DNA of 64,000 nt, taken from NCBI RefSeq assembly GCF_000425385.1, contig NZ_KE384357.1, positions 208,579 to 272,578 of the forward strand, given 5' to 3'. This stretch comes from Pseudoduganella violaceinigra DSM 15887. Its GTDB lineage: Bacteria; Pseudomonadota; Gammaproteobacteria; Burkholderiales; Burkholderiaceae_D. The notes under the pieces were generated by a model that saw only the letters and a list, made by a program, of their open reading frames with translations, did no database searches and was not told the DNA's origin. A program made the translations under genes and the position numbers. Shown in pieces: positions 1 through 9,248 of the stretch (its first letter is position 1; each line of letters opens with the position of its first letter).

Positions 1-164
1 ACGACCTCTTTAATACGCTTCGCTATGACCTCATCCAGCAGATCGGAATAAGCGATAGGCTTCGCGCCGCCGGCGATGCTGTGGCTGTCGAATTGCTTGA
101 ACAGCATAAATAGCAGCAAGGCCACAACGACCCATATAGCCGATTTAGAAAACATGTTATTCAC
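1..164 (-). CDS. ftsH: ATP-dependent zinc metalloprotease FtsH, N-terminal fragment
   Basis: This is the 5' end of ftsH; the rest lies beyond the left window edge. FtsH is a membrane-anchored AAA+ protease that degrades misfolded membrane proteins and short-lived regulators. Only the first transmembrane helix (AIWVVVALLLFMLF) and the start of the periplasmic domain are visible, followed by a KQFD stretch typical of betaproteobacterial FtsH. I place the start at a GTG (162-164) because AAGGAG lies 5 nt upstream. The in-frame ATG at 155 would leave a 14-nt gap. The gene follows rlmE on the same strand, the usual order in this group. The AAA and protease domains cannot be checked here. Confidence 0.88.
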   Translation of the reverse strand, partial: MNNMFSKSAIWVVVALLLFMLFKQFDSHSIAGGAKPIAYSDLLDEVIAKRIKEV

Positions 165-319
165 GAAAACTCCTTGGATGCGCAAAGCGCACCAGTTACC
201 TGTAGCAGAAATCAGATTTTACTCGTTAAACCCGGGCCGTGCTACAAACCAGCCCTATGGTGCACACTCCTGCGCCGGATATGTGGGTTTTTCCGGCCAA
301 TTCAAGAGTCAAAATGCCA

Positions 320-967
320 TTATTCCACGGGATTTTTGAGTCCGCGGCCCAATAAGAAAATTTCCGACGATTTATCGCGGCTGGCCTTGGGTTTTTTCTG
401 GACCACGGTCTTGAATTCGCTGCGGAATTTCTCGAGGATCTGACTGAATCCCAGGTCCTTGAAACACTTCACCAATAAAGCGCCGCCCGGTTTCATATGG
501 TGCTGGCTAAACTCGAGAGCGATATCGATCAAGTCTTCCATGCGGGCCGCATCGGCCACCGAGATACCGGATAAATTGGGCGCCATATCGGACAATACAA
601 GGTCCGCCTTGCGGCCATGCAGTACCTCGGCCAATTGGTCCAGCACTTCCTGCTCGCGGAAATCGCCCTGGATAAAGTGCATGTCGGCGATCGGCTCCAT
701 CGGCAGGATGTCCAAGCCGATTATGGTGCCGTTGATGCCCCCACCCTCCTTGCCCGCCAGCTTGCGGCGCACGTACTGCCCCCAGGAACCTGGGGTGCAA
801 CCGAGGTCGACGATGACCTGGCCAGGCTTGATCAGCTTGGCATCCTCATCGATCTCTTTCAGCTTGTAGGCGGCCCTGGCGCGGAAGCCGTCTTTCTGGG
901 CGGCCTTCACATATGGATCGTTAATATGGTCGTGCAACCAGTTTTTGTTTAATTTGTTCTTAGCCAT
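320..967 (-). CDS. rlmE: 23S rRNA (uridine-2'-O-)-methyltransferase RlmE (FtsJ/RrmJ)
   Basis: It methylates the 2'-OH of U2552 in 23S rRNA using S-adenosylmethionine, a late step of 50S assembly. The 215-residue length fits the family. Visible features are the SAM-binding motif DLGCTPGSW near residue 55 and a K-D-K-E catalytic set: K35 in AAYKL, D in VLSDMAP, K in LVKCFKD and E in [10 protein letters not shown]. It lies upstream of ftsH on the same strand, the conserved rlmE-ftsH arrangement, with a 155-nt gap. It is divergent from yhbY, 44 bp away, so both promoters must be in or near 968-1011. No clear T-rich terminator separates it from ftsH, so co-transcription is likely. Confidence 0.95.
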   Translation of the reverse strand: MAKNKLNKNWLHDHINDPYVKAAQKDGFRARAAYKLKEIDEDAKLIKPGQVIVDLGCTPGSWGQYVRRKLAGKEGGGINGTIIGLDILPMEPIADMHFIQGDFREQEVLDQLAEVLHGRKADLVLSDMAPNLSGISVADAARMEDLIDIALEFSQHHMKPGGALLVKCFKDLGFSQILEKFRSEFKTVVQKKPKASRDKSSEIFLLGRGLKNPVE

Positions 968-1011
968 TAGCGTAGAATACTGCCTTTAAGAGAACCTATC
1001 CAAAAATAACT

Positions 1012-1473
1012 ATGCTGAACCTTACCCCTGCCGAACGCAGCGTCCTGCGCGCCGAAGCCCATGGCTTGAAGCCTATCGTCCTCGTTGGCGAAGCCGGCCT
1101 GACCCCTTCCGTCATGAAGGAGATCGAGCTGGGCCTGGATTCCCACGGCTTGATCAAGGTGCGCGTTTTCGGCGATGACCGCGAAGCCCGCATCGAAATG
1201 TACGAAACCATCTGCGAGAAGACCGGTGCGGCGCCGGTCCAGCACATCGGCAAGCTGCTGGTGCTGTACCGCCCGAAAGTCGATGCCGAGAAAGCGTCCT
1301 CCGGCAAGGCTGGCAAGGGCATGCGCATGGTGACCATCGTCAAACCAAGCGCATCCGGCACCAAGAAGCCATCCGTGAGCAAGGTACTGCTGAAGGGTAA
1401 CGAGCGCGTTACGGCCGGCGGCACCATCAAGCGCGTCAAGAAGAAAGTCGGCACCAAGAAGTCGACTGGCTGA
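1012..1473 (+). CDS. yhbY: YhbY family RNA-binding protein (CRM domain)
   Basis: This is a small ribosome-assembly-associated protein. Residues 1-90 form a CRM domain (start LTPAERSVLRAEAHGLKP, then VGEAGLTPSVMKEIELGLDSH), which binds pre-50S RNA in characterised relatives. The protein is 153 residues, longer than the roughly 97-residue E. coli YhbY. The extra C-terminal tail (about residues 95-153) is Lys-rich and basic, ending in RVKKKVGTKKSTG, and probably adds RNA affinity. It is divergent from rlmE, a conserved pairing. Its TGA stop overlaps the first bases of a palindromic repeat (1473-1576) that fills the whole space to the convergent DUF4149 gene. No strong ribosome binding site is visible before the ATG. 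Confidence 0.93.
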   Translation: MLNLTPAERSVLRAEAHGLKPIVLVGEAGLTPSVMKEIELGLDSHGLIKVRVFGDDREARIEMYETICEKTGAAPVQHIGKLLVLYRPKVDAEKASSGKAGKGMRMVTIVKPSASGTKKPSVSKVLLKGNERVTAGGTIKRVKKKVGTKKSTG

Positions 1474-1576
1474 AACCGGTAAACCAGTGTCAGACCCGCA
1501 GGGACTGACACTTATACGCGGCCGCCGCAGGCCAAAGTGTCAGACCCCGCGGGTCTGACACTGAACCACCGGTTTA
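1473..1576. repeat. Double-hairpin intergenic repeat (REP/BIME-like), copy 1
   Basis: Outer borders are AAACCGGTAAACC (1473-1485) and CCGGTTTA (1569-1576). Inside are two hairpins. The first, 1486-1512, has GTGTCAG-A-CCC / GGG-A-CTGACAC with one A·A mismatch. The second, 1536-1562, has perfect 12-bp arms AGTGTCAGACCC / GGGTCTGACACT around a CGC loop. The element fills the gap between convergent yhbY and DUF4149. It contains the last base of the yhbY TGA and the whole DUF4149 TAA, read on the minus strand. Related copies occur at 19942-19989, 40593-40740 and 57801-57827. It probably acts as a bidirectional terminator or mRNA stabiliser. Confidence 0.85.
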
Positions 1577-1987
1577 CTGCCTCCAGAGCAGCCAGCCCGC
1601 CAGCAAACTCTGCACCAAATAAATCCCGCTCGACATCCCATGCAGCTTGCCGAAGCTGCCGTCGCCGGAGGCTTTCGCCGCCGCCATCAGCGGCTGCAGT
1701 CCAAAGTGCGACACCACGGTGCACATCACCATCGCCACCACGATCAGCAGCACCGAGCGGCGCCGCTGCGGCGTCCAGTCGCGCGTGCCGACAAACAGCA
1801 GCACGCCCATGGCGCCGCCGCAGCCCAGCGACAGCATCGCTTCCGCATGGAACAGCATGCCGGCGATCGAGCCGGCCAGCACCCGGTCCAGCGCCATGAA
1901 CAGCGTCGGCGCCACCAGGTAGCCGACCGCCCACAGGCTGCCGGCCCACAGGGCGGCCACCAGGAGGCGGACTTTAGCCAGGATCAT
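1574..1987 (-). CDS. DUF4149 domain-containing integral membrane protein
   Basis: This is a 137-residue protein with about four hydrophobic segments (near residues 7-30, 42-65, 78-97 and 120-136) and little soluble sequence. It matches the DUF4149 (TMEM205-like) family by its WAGSLWAVGYLVAPTLF opening, its FHAEAMLSLGCG second segment, and its position beside greA. The molecular function is unknown. Its ATG overlaps the greA stop (TAATG), so it is translationally coupled and in the carAB-greA transcription direction. Its own stop codon lies inside the palindromic repeat at 1473-1576. Confidence 0.8.
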   Translation of the reverse strand: MILAKVRLLVAALWAGSLWAVGYLVAPTLFMALDRVLAGSIAGMLFHAEAMLSLGCGGAMGVLLFVGTRDWTPQRRRSVLLIVVAMVMCTVVSHFGLQPLMAAAKASGDGSFGKLHGMSSGIYLVQSLLAGWLLWRQ

Positions 1988-2463
1988 TAAACGTAGCGGA
2001 CTTCGAGGATTTCGTATTCGCGCGGGCCGGACGGGGCCTGCACTTCGACCACGTCGCCGGCGTACTTGCCGATCAGGGCGCGGGCGATCGGCGAGGTCAC
2101 CGATACCTTGCTCATTTTCAGGTCGGCTTCATCGGTGCCGACGATCTGGTAGCTCACCTTCTGGCCCGATTCCAGGTCTTCCAGGTCCACGGTGGAAGCG
2201 AACACCACGCGGCCTTCCGCGTCCAGGGTGGTCGGATCGACGATTTGCGCCGAGCTCAGCTTGCCTTCCAGTTCCGCGATACGGCCTTCGACGAAGGCTT
2301 GGCGCTCCTTGGCGGCATCGTATTCGGCATTCTCGGACAAGTCGCCGTGCGAACGCGCTTCGGCGATGGCATCGATGACAATGCGGCGTTCCTTGGTCTT
2401 GAGCTGGTGCAGCTCTTCTTTCAGGAGTTCGGCGCCGAATTTAGTCAGTGGAACGGTATTCAT
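1987..2463 (-). CDS. greA: Transcription elongation factor GreA
   Basis: GreA rescues backtracked RNA polymerase by stimulating cleavage of the nascent RNA 3' end in the secondary channel. The 158-residue length is exact for the family. The N-terminal coiled coil (residues 1-75) carries the acidic tip in GDLSENAEYDAAKERQ, and the C-terminal FKBP-like domain includes the VSYQIVGTDEAD and SPIARALIGK segments. It lies downstream of carB after a strong hairpin (2485-2528). No convincing separate promoter is visible in the 97-bp gap, so it may depend on read-through or on a promoter near 2530-2560. It is translationally coupled to the DUF4149 gene. Confidence 0.97.
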   Translation of the reverse strand: MNTVPLTKFGAELLKEELHQLKTKERRIVIDAIAEARSHGDLSENAEYDAAKERQAFVEGRIAELEGKLSSAQIVDPTTLDAEGRVVFASTVDLEDLESGQKVSYQIVGTDEADLKMSKVSVTSPIARALIGKYAGDVVEVQAPSGPREYEILEVRYV

Positions 2464-2484
2464 GTCTGTCTCTGGTTAAATTGC

Positions 2485-2528
2485 TAAAAAGCACAGAGCC
2501 CGCGCCATGCTGCAGCGCGGGCTCTGTG
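2485..2528 (-). terminator. Intrinsic terminator downstream of carB
   Basis: There are 14-bp arms CACAGAGCCCGCGC (2492-2505) and GCGCGGGCTCTGTG (2515-2528) around a 9-nt loop. On the minus strand the hairpin is followed by CTTTTT (from 2491 down to 2486). This fits Rho-independent termination of carAB before greA. Confidence 0.8.
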
Positions 2529-2560
2529 GTTATATTGTCAAGCGTACTACTTTACGGGTC

Positions 2561-5779
<3,219 letters not shown>

Positions 5780-6943
5780 TTATTTCTTCTCCGCGGCATT
5801 CATCATGTTGATGAAGCGGTCAAACAGGTAGGCGACGTCGGTCGGGCCGGGCGATGCTTCAGGGTGGCCCTGGAAGCAGAAGGCCGGCACGTCGGTGCGG
5901 GCGAAGCCTTGCAGCGAGCCGTCGAACAGCGACACGTGGGTCACGCGGCAGTTGGCCGGCAGCGTAGCCGCATCCACGGCGAAACCGTGGTTCTGCGAGG
6001 TGATCATCACCTTCTTGCTGTCCAGGTCCTGCACCGGGTGGTTGGCGCCGTGGTGGCCGAACTTCATCTTCAGGGTCTTGGCACCGGAGGCCAGCGCCAT
6101 GATCTGGTGGCCCAGGCAGATGCCGAATACCGGGATCTTCTTTTCCATGAAGACTTTAGTCGCTTCGATCGCGTAGTCGCATGGTTCAGGGTCGCCAGGA
6201 CCGTTGGACAGGAACACGCCGTCCGGGTTCAAGGACAGCACGTAGGCGGCGGAAGTCTGCGCCGGCACCACGGTCACCTTGCAGCCGCGCGCAGCCAGCA
6301 TGCGCAGGATGTTGCGCTTGACGCCGAAGTCGTAGGCCACCACGTGGAACTTCGGATCGGCTACCTTGCCATAGCCTTTGCCCAGTTCCCACTCGGTCTC
6401 GGTCCACTCGTAGACTTCCGGTGCGGTGACGACTTTCGCCAGGTCCATGCCGGCCAAGCCGGGGAAGCTGCGCGCCAGTTCCACCGCCTGCTGCGCCGAT
6501 GGTTCCGCGCCCTGCATGCCGGTCACGATGGCGCCGGCTTGGGCGCCCTTCTCGCGCAGGATGCGGGTCAGCTTGCGGGTGTCGATACCGGCGATGGCGA
6601 CGATGTTCTCGGCCTTCAGGTATTCGGACAGCGATTGGTGGGAACGGAAATTCGATGCTACCAGCGGCAGGTCACGGATGATCAGGCCTGCGGCGTGGAC
6701 TTTGGCGGCTTCGACGTCTTCGGTATTGATACCGTAGTTGCCGATGTGAGGGTAAGTCAGGGTGACGATCTGGCGGGAATAACTTGGATCGGTCAGGATT
6801 TCCTGATAACCCGTCATGGAGGTATTGAAAACGACTTCGCCCGTCGTATGACCGGCAGCGCCAATGGAAATACCTTTAAAGATTGTTCCGTCGGCTAGTG
6901 CCAGGATGGCTGGAACGGCAGGGCCAGAAAAAAATGGCGGCAA
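5780..6943 (-). CDS. carA: Carbamoyl-phosphate synthase small subunit CarA
   Basis: This is the glutamine amidotransferase subunit that hydrolyses glutamine and channels ammonia to CarB. The N-terminal CarA-specific domain (ADGTIFKG, then [17 protein letters not shown]) is followed by a class I GATase domain. The nucleophile Cys is in GICLGHQ, and the His-Glu pair is in [11 protein letters not shown] place the start at a TTG (6941-6943) because AGGAG sits 6 nt upstream. An in-frame TTG at 6949 would directly abut that ribosome binding site. The protein is then 387 residues. A 130-nt leader with a long-range stem separates it from its promoter (7088-7116). It is the first gene of the carAB operon. 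Confidence 0.96.
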   Translation of the reverse strand: MPPFFSGPAVPAILALADGTIFKGISIGAAGHTTGEVVFNTSMTGYQEILTDPSYSRQIVTLTYPHIGNYGINTEDVEAAKVHAAGLIIRDLPLVASNFRSHQSLSEYLKAENIVAIAGIDTRKLTRILREKGAQAGAIVTGMQGAEPSAQQAVELARSFPGLAGMDLAKVVTAPEVYEWTETEWELGKGYGKVADPKFHVVAYDFGVKRNILRMLAARGCKVTVVPAQTSAAYVLSLNPDGVFLSNGPGDPEPCDYAIEATKVFMEKKIPVFGICLGHQIMALASGAKTLKMKFGHHGANHPVQDLDSKKVMITSQNHGFAVDAATLPANCRVTHVSLFDGSLQGFARTDVPAFCFQGHPEASPGPTDVAYLFDRFINMMNAAEKK

Positions 6944-6964
6944 GGGCAACTCCTGATTAAGTTA

Positions 6965-7060
6965 CCGTAGCGACGCCACTCAGACAACCCACGGGACAAC
7001 CGGGCGCAATGCCGGGCTCGCAGGTCAGATGATGATGGATGTGTGAGGTAGGCGCTACGG
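6965..7060 (-). promoter_or_regulatory. Structured 5' leader of carAB
   Basis: Within the predicted carA leader, CCGTAGCG (6965-6972 on the plus strand) is the exact complement of CGCTACGG (7053-7060). Flanking CC/GG and GCC/GGC bases extend the pairing. The stem would enclose about 80 nt, rich in CGAGCCCGGC- and GCCCGG-like sequence, and end about 15 nt before the ribosome binding site. A regulatory role, such as pyrimidine-dependent control, is only inference. Confidence 0.4.
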
Positions 7061-7087
7061 TCGAATGGTAATTGGCTAAACCTTTGA

Positions 7088-7116
7088 ATTATAACCCAAA
7101 CCTCACTTGCCGGCAA
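7088..7116 (-). promoter_or_regulatory. Sigma-70 promoter of carAB
   Basis: On the minus strand, TTGCCG (7116-7111) and a perfect TATAAT (7093-7088) are separated by 17 nt. Transcription would start near 7081, giving a leader of about 135 nt to carA. Confidence 0.7.
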
Positions 7117-7123
7117 GACCGCC

Positions 7124-7777
7124 CTAATCGCGTTTCAGCTGCTTCAGGGCCTCCGCCAAGCGCGGCGCCAGGGCTGCGTGGCGCTTGTTCAGGAACAGGT
7201 AAAGCGGCACCTCTTCCAGCGGCGGCAATAGGCGCTGCAGGTCCGGATCGCGCGCCATCTCCGCCTCCGCTTCCTTGTTGCGCCGGTCCATCAAGGCGAC
7301 GTCGCAGCCGCCCGCCTTCAGCATCCGCAGCAAGGACGCGTCATTGTCCAGGCGCTGGCGCGGCAGGCCGCGCGTGCGCTCATCCGTGAAGTTATAGCCG
7401 CGCCGCACGCACAGCGTATGCCCGCGCAAGGAAGCCCAGCCTCTGGCGACATCGATCGTCTTATAGGAATAGGCGGTCGGCGCGTACTGGAATACCGGCT
7501 CCGGCACCGCCAGCAGCCGGGGGTATTCGCGCGCCGCGAGCATGGTGCGGCCGATGGCGCCGTCCAGTTTGCCCTCGTTCGCCATCAGCATGCCGCGCTC
7601 CGCCGACACGGGCCGCATCTGCACGCCAATCCCGGCGCGTTTCGCGGCCGCCTCGATGGTCTGCCAGGCTTCGAGATGGGCCGGCGTGTCGGGGATGAGG
7701 AAGAGCTGCAAGTCCTGCCCCTGCACAGGCGCCGCAATCAGTGCGCACAGCAAGGTGGCCAGGCGTTTCACGCTCAT
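7124..7777 (-). CDS. Secreted periplasmic-binding-like protein, copy C of three tandem paralogues
   Basis: This 217-residue protein has an N-terminal signal peptide (MSVKRLATLLCALIAAPVQG) and a short fold resembling bacterial extracellular solute-binding family 3 (PBP2-like). It shares a common framework with the next two genes. That framework includes an N-terminal RPVSAERGMLMANEGKLDG segment, a central LRGHTLCVRRG segment, a LLRMLKAGGCDVAL segment with a second Cys that could form a disulfide, and a VPLYLFLNKRHAALAPRLAEAL end. No ABC permease or ATPase genes are adjacent, so transport is not supported. The start overlaps the stop of the preceding paralogue by 4 bp (ATGA). Its ligand is unknown. 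Confidence 0.82.
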   Translation of the reverse strand: MSVKRLATLLCALIAAPVQGQDLQLFLIPDTPAHLEAWQTIEAAAKRAGIGVQMRPVSAERGMLMANEGKLDGAIGRTMLAAREYPRLLAVPEPVFQYAPTAYSYKTIDVARGWASLRGHTLCVRRGYNFTDERTRGLPRQRLDNDASLLRMLKAGGCDVALMDRRNKEAEAEMARDPDLQRLLPPLEEVPLYLFLNKRHAALAPRLAEALKQLKRD

Positions 7778-8451
7778 TCTCCTTCGCCAAGCAATCTGTG
7801 CATGCTGCCGTCGGCGCGCATCTGCCGGAGTGCCGCGGCAAGCTTCGGAACCAGCGCCGCATGGCGCTTGTTAAGGTAAATATACAGCGGCATCACTTCC
7901 ATGGGGGGCAAAAGCCGCTGCAGCCGCGGGTCGGCCTCCATCGCCGCGCGCGCCAGGTTGTTGTTGCGCTCAATGATGGCGACATCGCAACCGCCCGCCG
8001 CCAGCATGCGCAGCATGGCTGCCTCATCGGGCAGCATCTGGCGCTGCACTTCCCGGGTATGCAGCTCGGTCTGGCGCAGTCCGCGGCGGATGCATACCGT
8101 ATGCGAGCGCAGGGACTCCCAGCCGGCCGAAACGTCAAAGCGCCGGTAGGCGAAAGCGGTCGGCGCATAGTGGTAGATCGGTTCAGGAACCCGGACCAGG
8201 CTGGGATAGTGCTGCTCCAGGCCGGATGAGCGCCCGACATCACCGTCGGTCCCGCCTTCATTGGCCAGCACGGCCGAACGCTCGGGCGAGACTTCCCGCA
8301 CCACGGCCTTGACGCCGACGCGCTGGAAGGCCACTTCGGCGGCCCGCCACAGGTCGGCATGCGTATTGCTGCGCGACATGACCGAAAGTTGCAACTCCTC
8401 CGCCCGGGCCGGCAGTGCCAGGCAAATGCAAAGCGCAATGAATACCTTCAT
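7774..8451 (-). CDS. Secreted periplasmic-binding-like protein, copy B of three tandem paralogues
   Basis: This 225-residue protein has a signal peptide (MKVFIALCICLALPARA). It aligns along its whole length with its neighbours, including VREVSPERSAVLANEGGTDGDVGR, LRSHTVCIRRG, LLRML-AGGCDVAI-type and VMPLYIYLNKRHAALVPKLAAAL-type segments. It carries a C-terminal extension (RADGSMHRLLGEGE) like that of copy A. It is the middle gene of a three-gene run, 4 nt after copy A and overlapping copy C by 4 bp. The family resembles bacterial extracellular solute-binding family 3 domains. Such stand-alone copies may be ligand sensors or scavengers rather than parts of an ABC transporter. Confidence 0.82.
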   Translation of the reverse strand: MKVFIALCICLALPARAEELQLSVMSRSNTHADLWRAAEVAFQRVGVKAVVREVSPERSAVLANEGGTDGDVGRSSGLEQHYPSLVRVPEPIYHYAPTAFAYRRFDVSAGWESLRSHTVCIRRGLRQTELHTREVQRQMLPDEAAMLRMLAAGGCDVAIIERNNNLARAAMEADPRLQRLLPPMEVMPLYIYLNKRHAALVPKLAAALRQMRADGSMHRLLGEGE

Positions 8452-8455
8452 GGAT

Positions 8456-9127
8456 TCAATCGTTGAGGATTTTCTGCAGTGTACCGTCCTGCCGCATTTG
8501 CTTCAAAGCTTCCGCGAAGCGCGGCACCAGCCCAGCGTGGCGTTTATGCAAGTAGAGGTAGAGTGGCGTGACTTCCAATGGCGGCTGCAATTGGTACAGC
8601 GGCGGATGCGCCGCCATCTCCGCCTTCACCGCAGGATTGTTCGGCTCCAGCAGCGCCAATTCGCAGCCGCCGCTGCGCAGCATGCGCATGACCGACACCT
8701 CGTCGTCCAGCAACTGGCGGCGCATGCCCCCGGTACGCAATTCGAACAGCTTGATGCCGCGCCGGATGCAGACGGTATGGCCGCGCAAGTCGTCCCAGCC
8801 AGCGCCCACGTCCAGCTTGGTGAGGGCAAAGGCAAACGCCGAGTAGTGGTAGACGGGCTCCGGCACCCGGACCAGGTTGCGGTACTGCTGGTCCAGTCCT
8901 TCGATGCGGCCGACATCGCCGTCGGTGGCGCCGCTATTGGCCAGGGCCAGCGCGCGCTCGGCCGGCACGGCGCGCGCCTGCGCCGGAATGCCGGCCCGCT
9001 GCGCCGCCGCCTGCACCACCCGCCAGACCTCCTCATGCGTAGGGTTGTGCGCGATGACCGACAAGCGCAACCCATCCGCCCACAGCGGAAGCGGCAGGAG
9101 CAGCAGCAAGGCGAGGAACAGCTTCAT
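8456..9127 (-). CDS. Secreted periplasmic-binding-like protein, copy A of three tandem paralogues
   Basis: This 223-residue protein has a signal peptide (MKLFLALLLLLPLPLWA). It is the promoter-proximal copy of the tandem triplet. Conserved blocks are AVPAERALALANSGATDGDVGR, LRGHTVCIRRGI, MRMLRSGGCELAL and VTPLYLYLHKRHAGLVPRFAEAL. The two Cys residues shared by all three paralogues lie in the CIRRG and GGCELAL blocks. A putative promoter at 9137-9165 would put the transcript start only about 3 nt before the ATG, and no Shine-Dalgarno sequence is visible, so the message may be leaderless. It is divergent from the large DUF3857 gene. Confidence 0.82.
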   Translation of the reverse strand: MKLFLALLLLLPLPLWADGLRLSVIAHNPTHEEVWRVVQAAAQRAGIPAQARAVPAERALALANSGATDGDVGRIEGLDQQYRNLVRVPEPVYHYSAFAFALTKLDVGAGWDDLRGHTVCIRRGIKLFELRTGGMRRQLLDDEVSVMRMLRSGGCELALLEPNNPAVKAEMAAHPPLYQLQPPLEVTPLYLYLHKRHAGLVPRFAEALKQMRQDGTLQKILND

Positions 9128-9136
9128 GCTTGAATA

Positions 9137-9165
9137 CTAGTAACATATTTCCACAATTACAAGCA
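9137..9165 (-). promoter_or_regulatory. Putative promoter of the three-paralogue operon
   Basis: On the minus strand, TTGCTT (9165-9160) and TTACTA (9142-9137) are separated by 17 nt. The predicted start site lies about 3 nt before the ATG at 9127. Confidence 0.45.
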
Positions 9166-9210
9166 ATGTGCGCTTTAGCAACATCAGAGCATCTTTACAC
9201 ATTCGCAATC

Positions 9211-9240
9211 TTGCCAAATTAGTCACGTAACACCTACACT
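9211..9240 (+). promoter_or_regulatory. Putative promoter of the DUF3857 gene
   Basis: TTGCCA (9211-9216) and TACACT (9235-9240) have an 18-nt spacer. The predicted transcript start (about 9247) is next to the ATG at 9249, so the mRNA may be leaderless. Confidence 0.45.
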
Positions 9241-9248
9241 GCCCGGCT

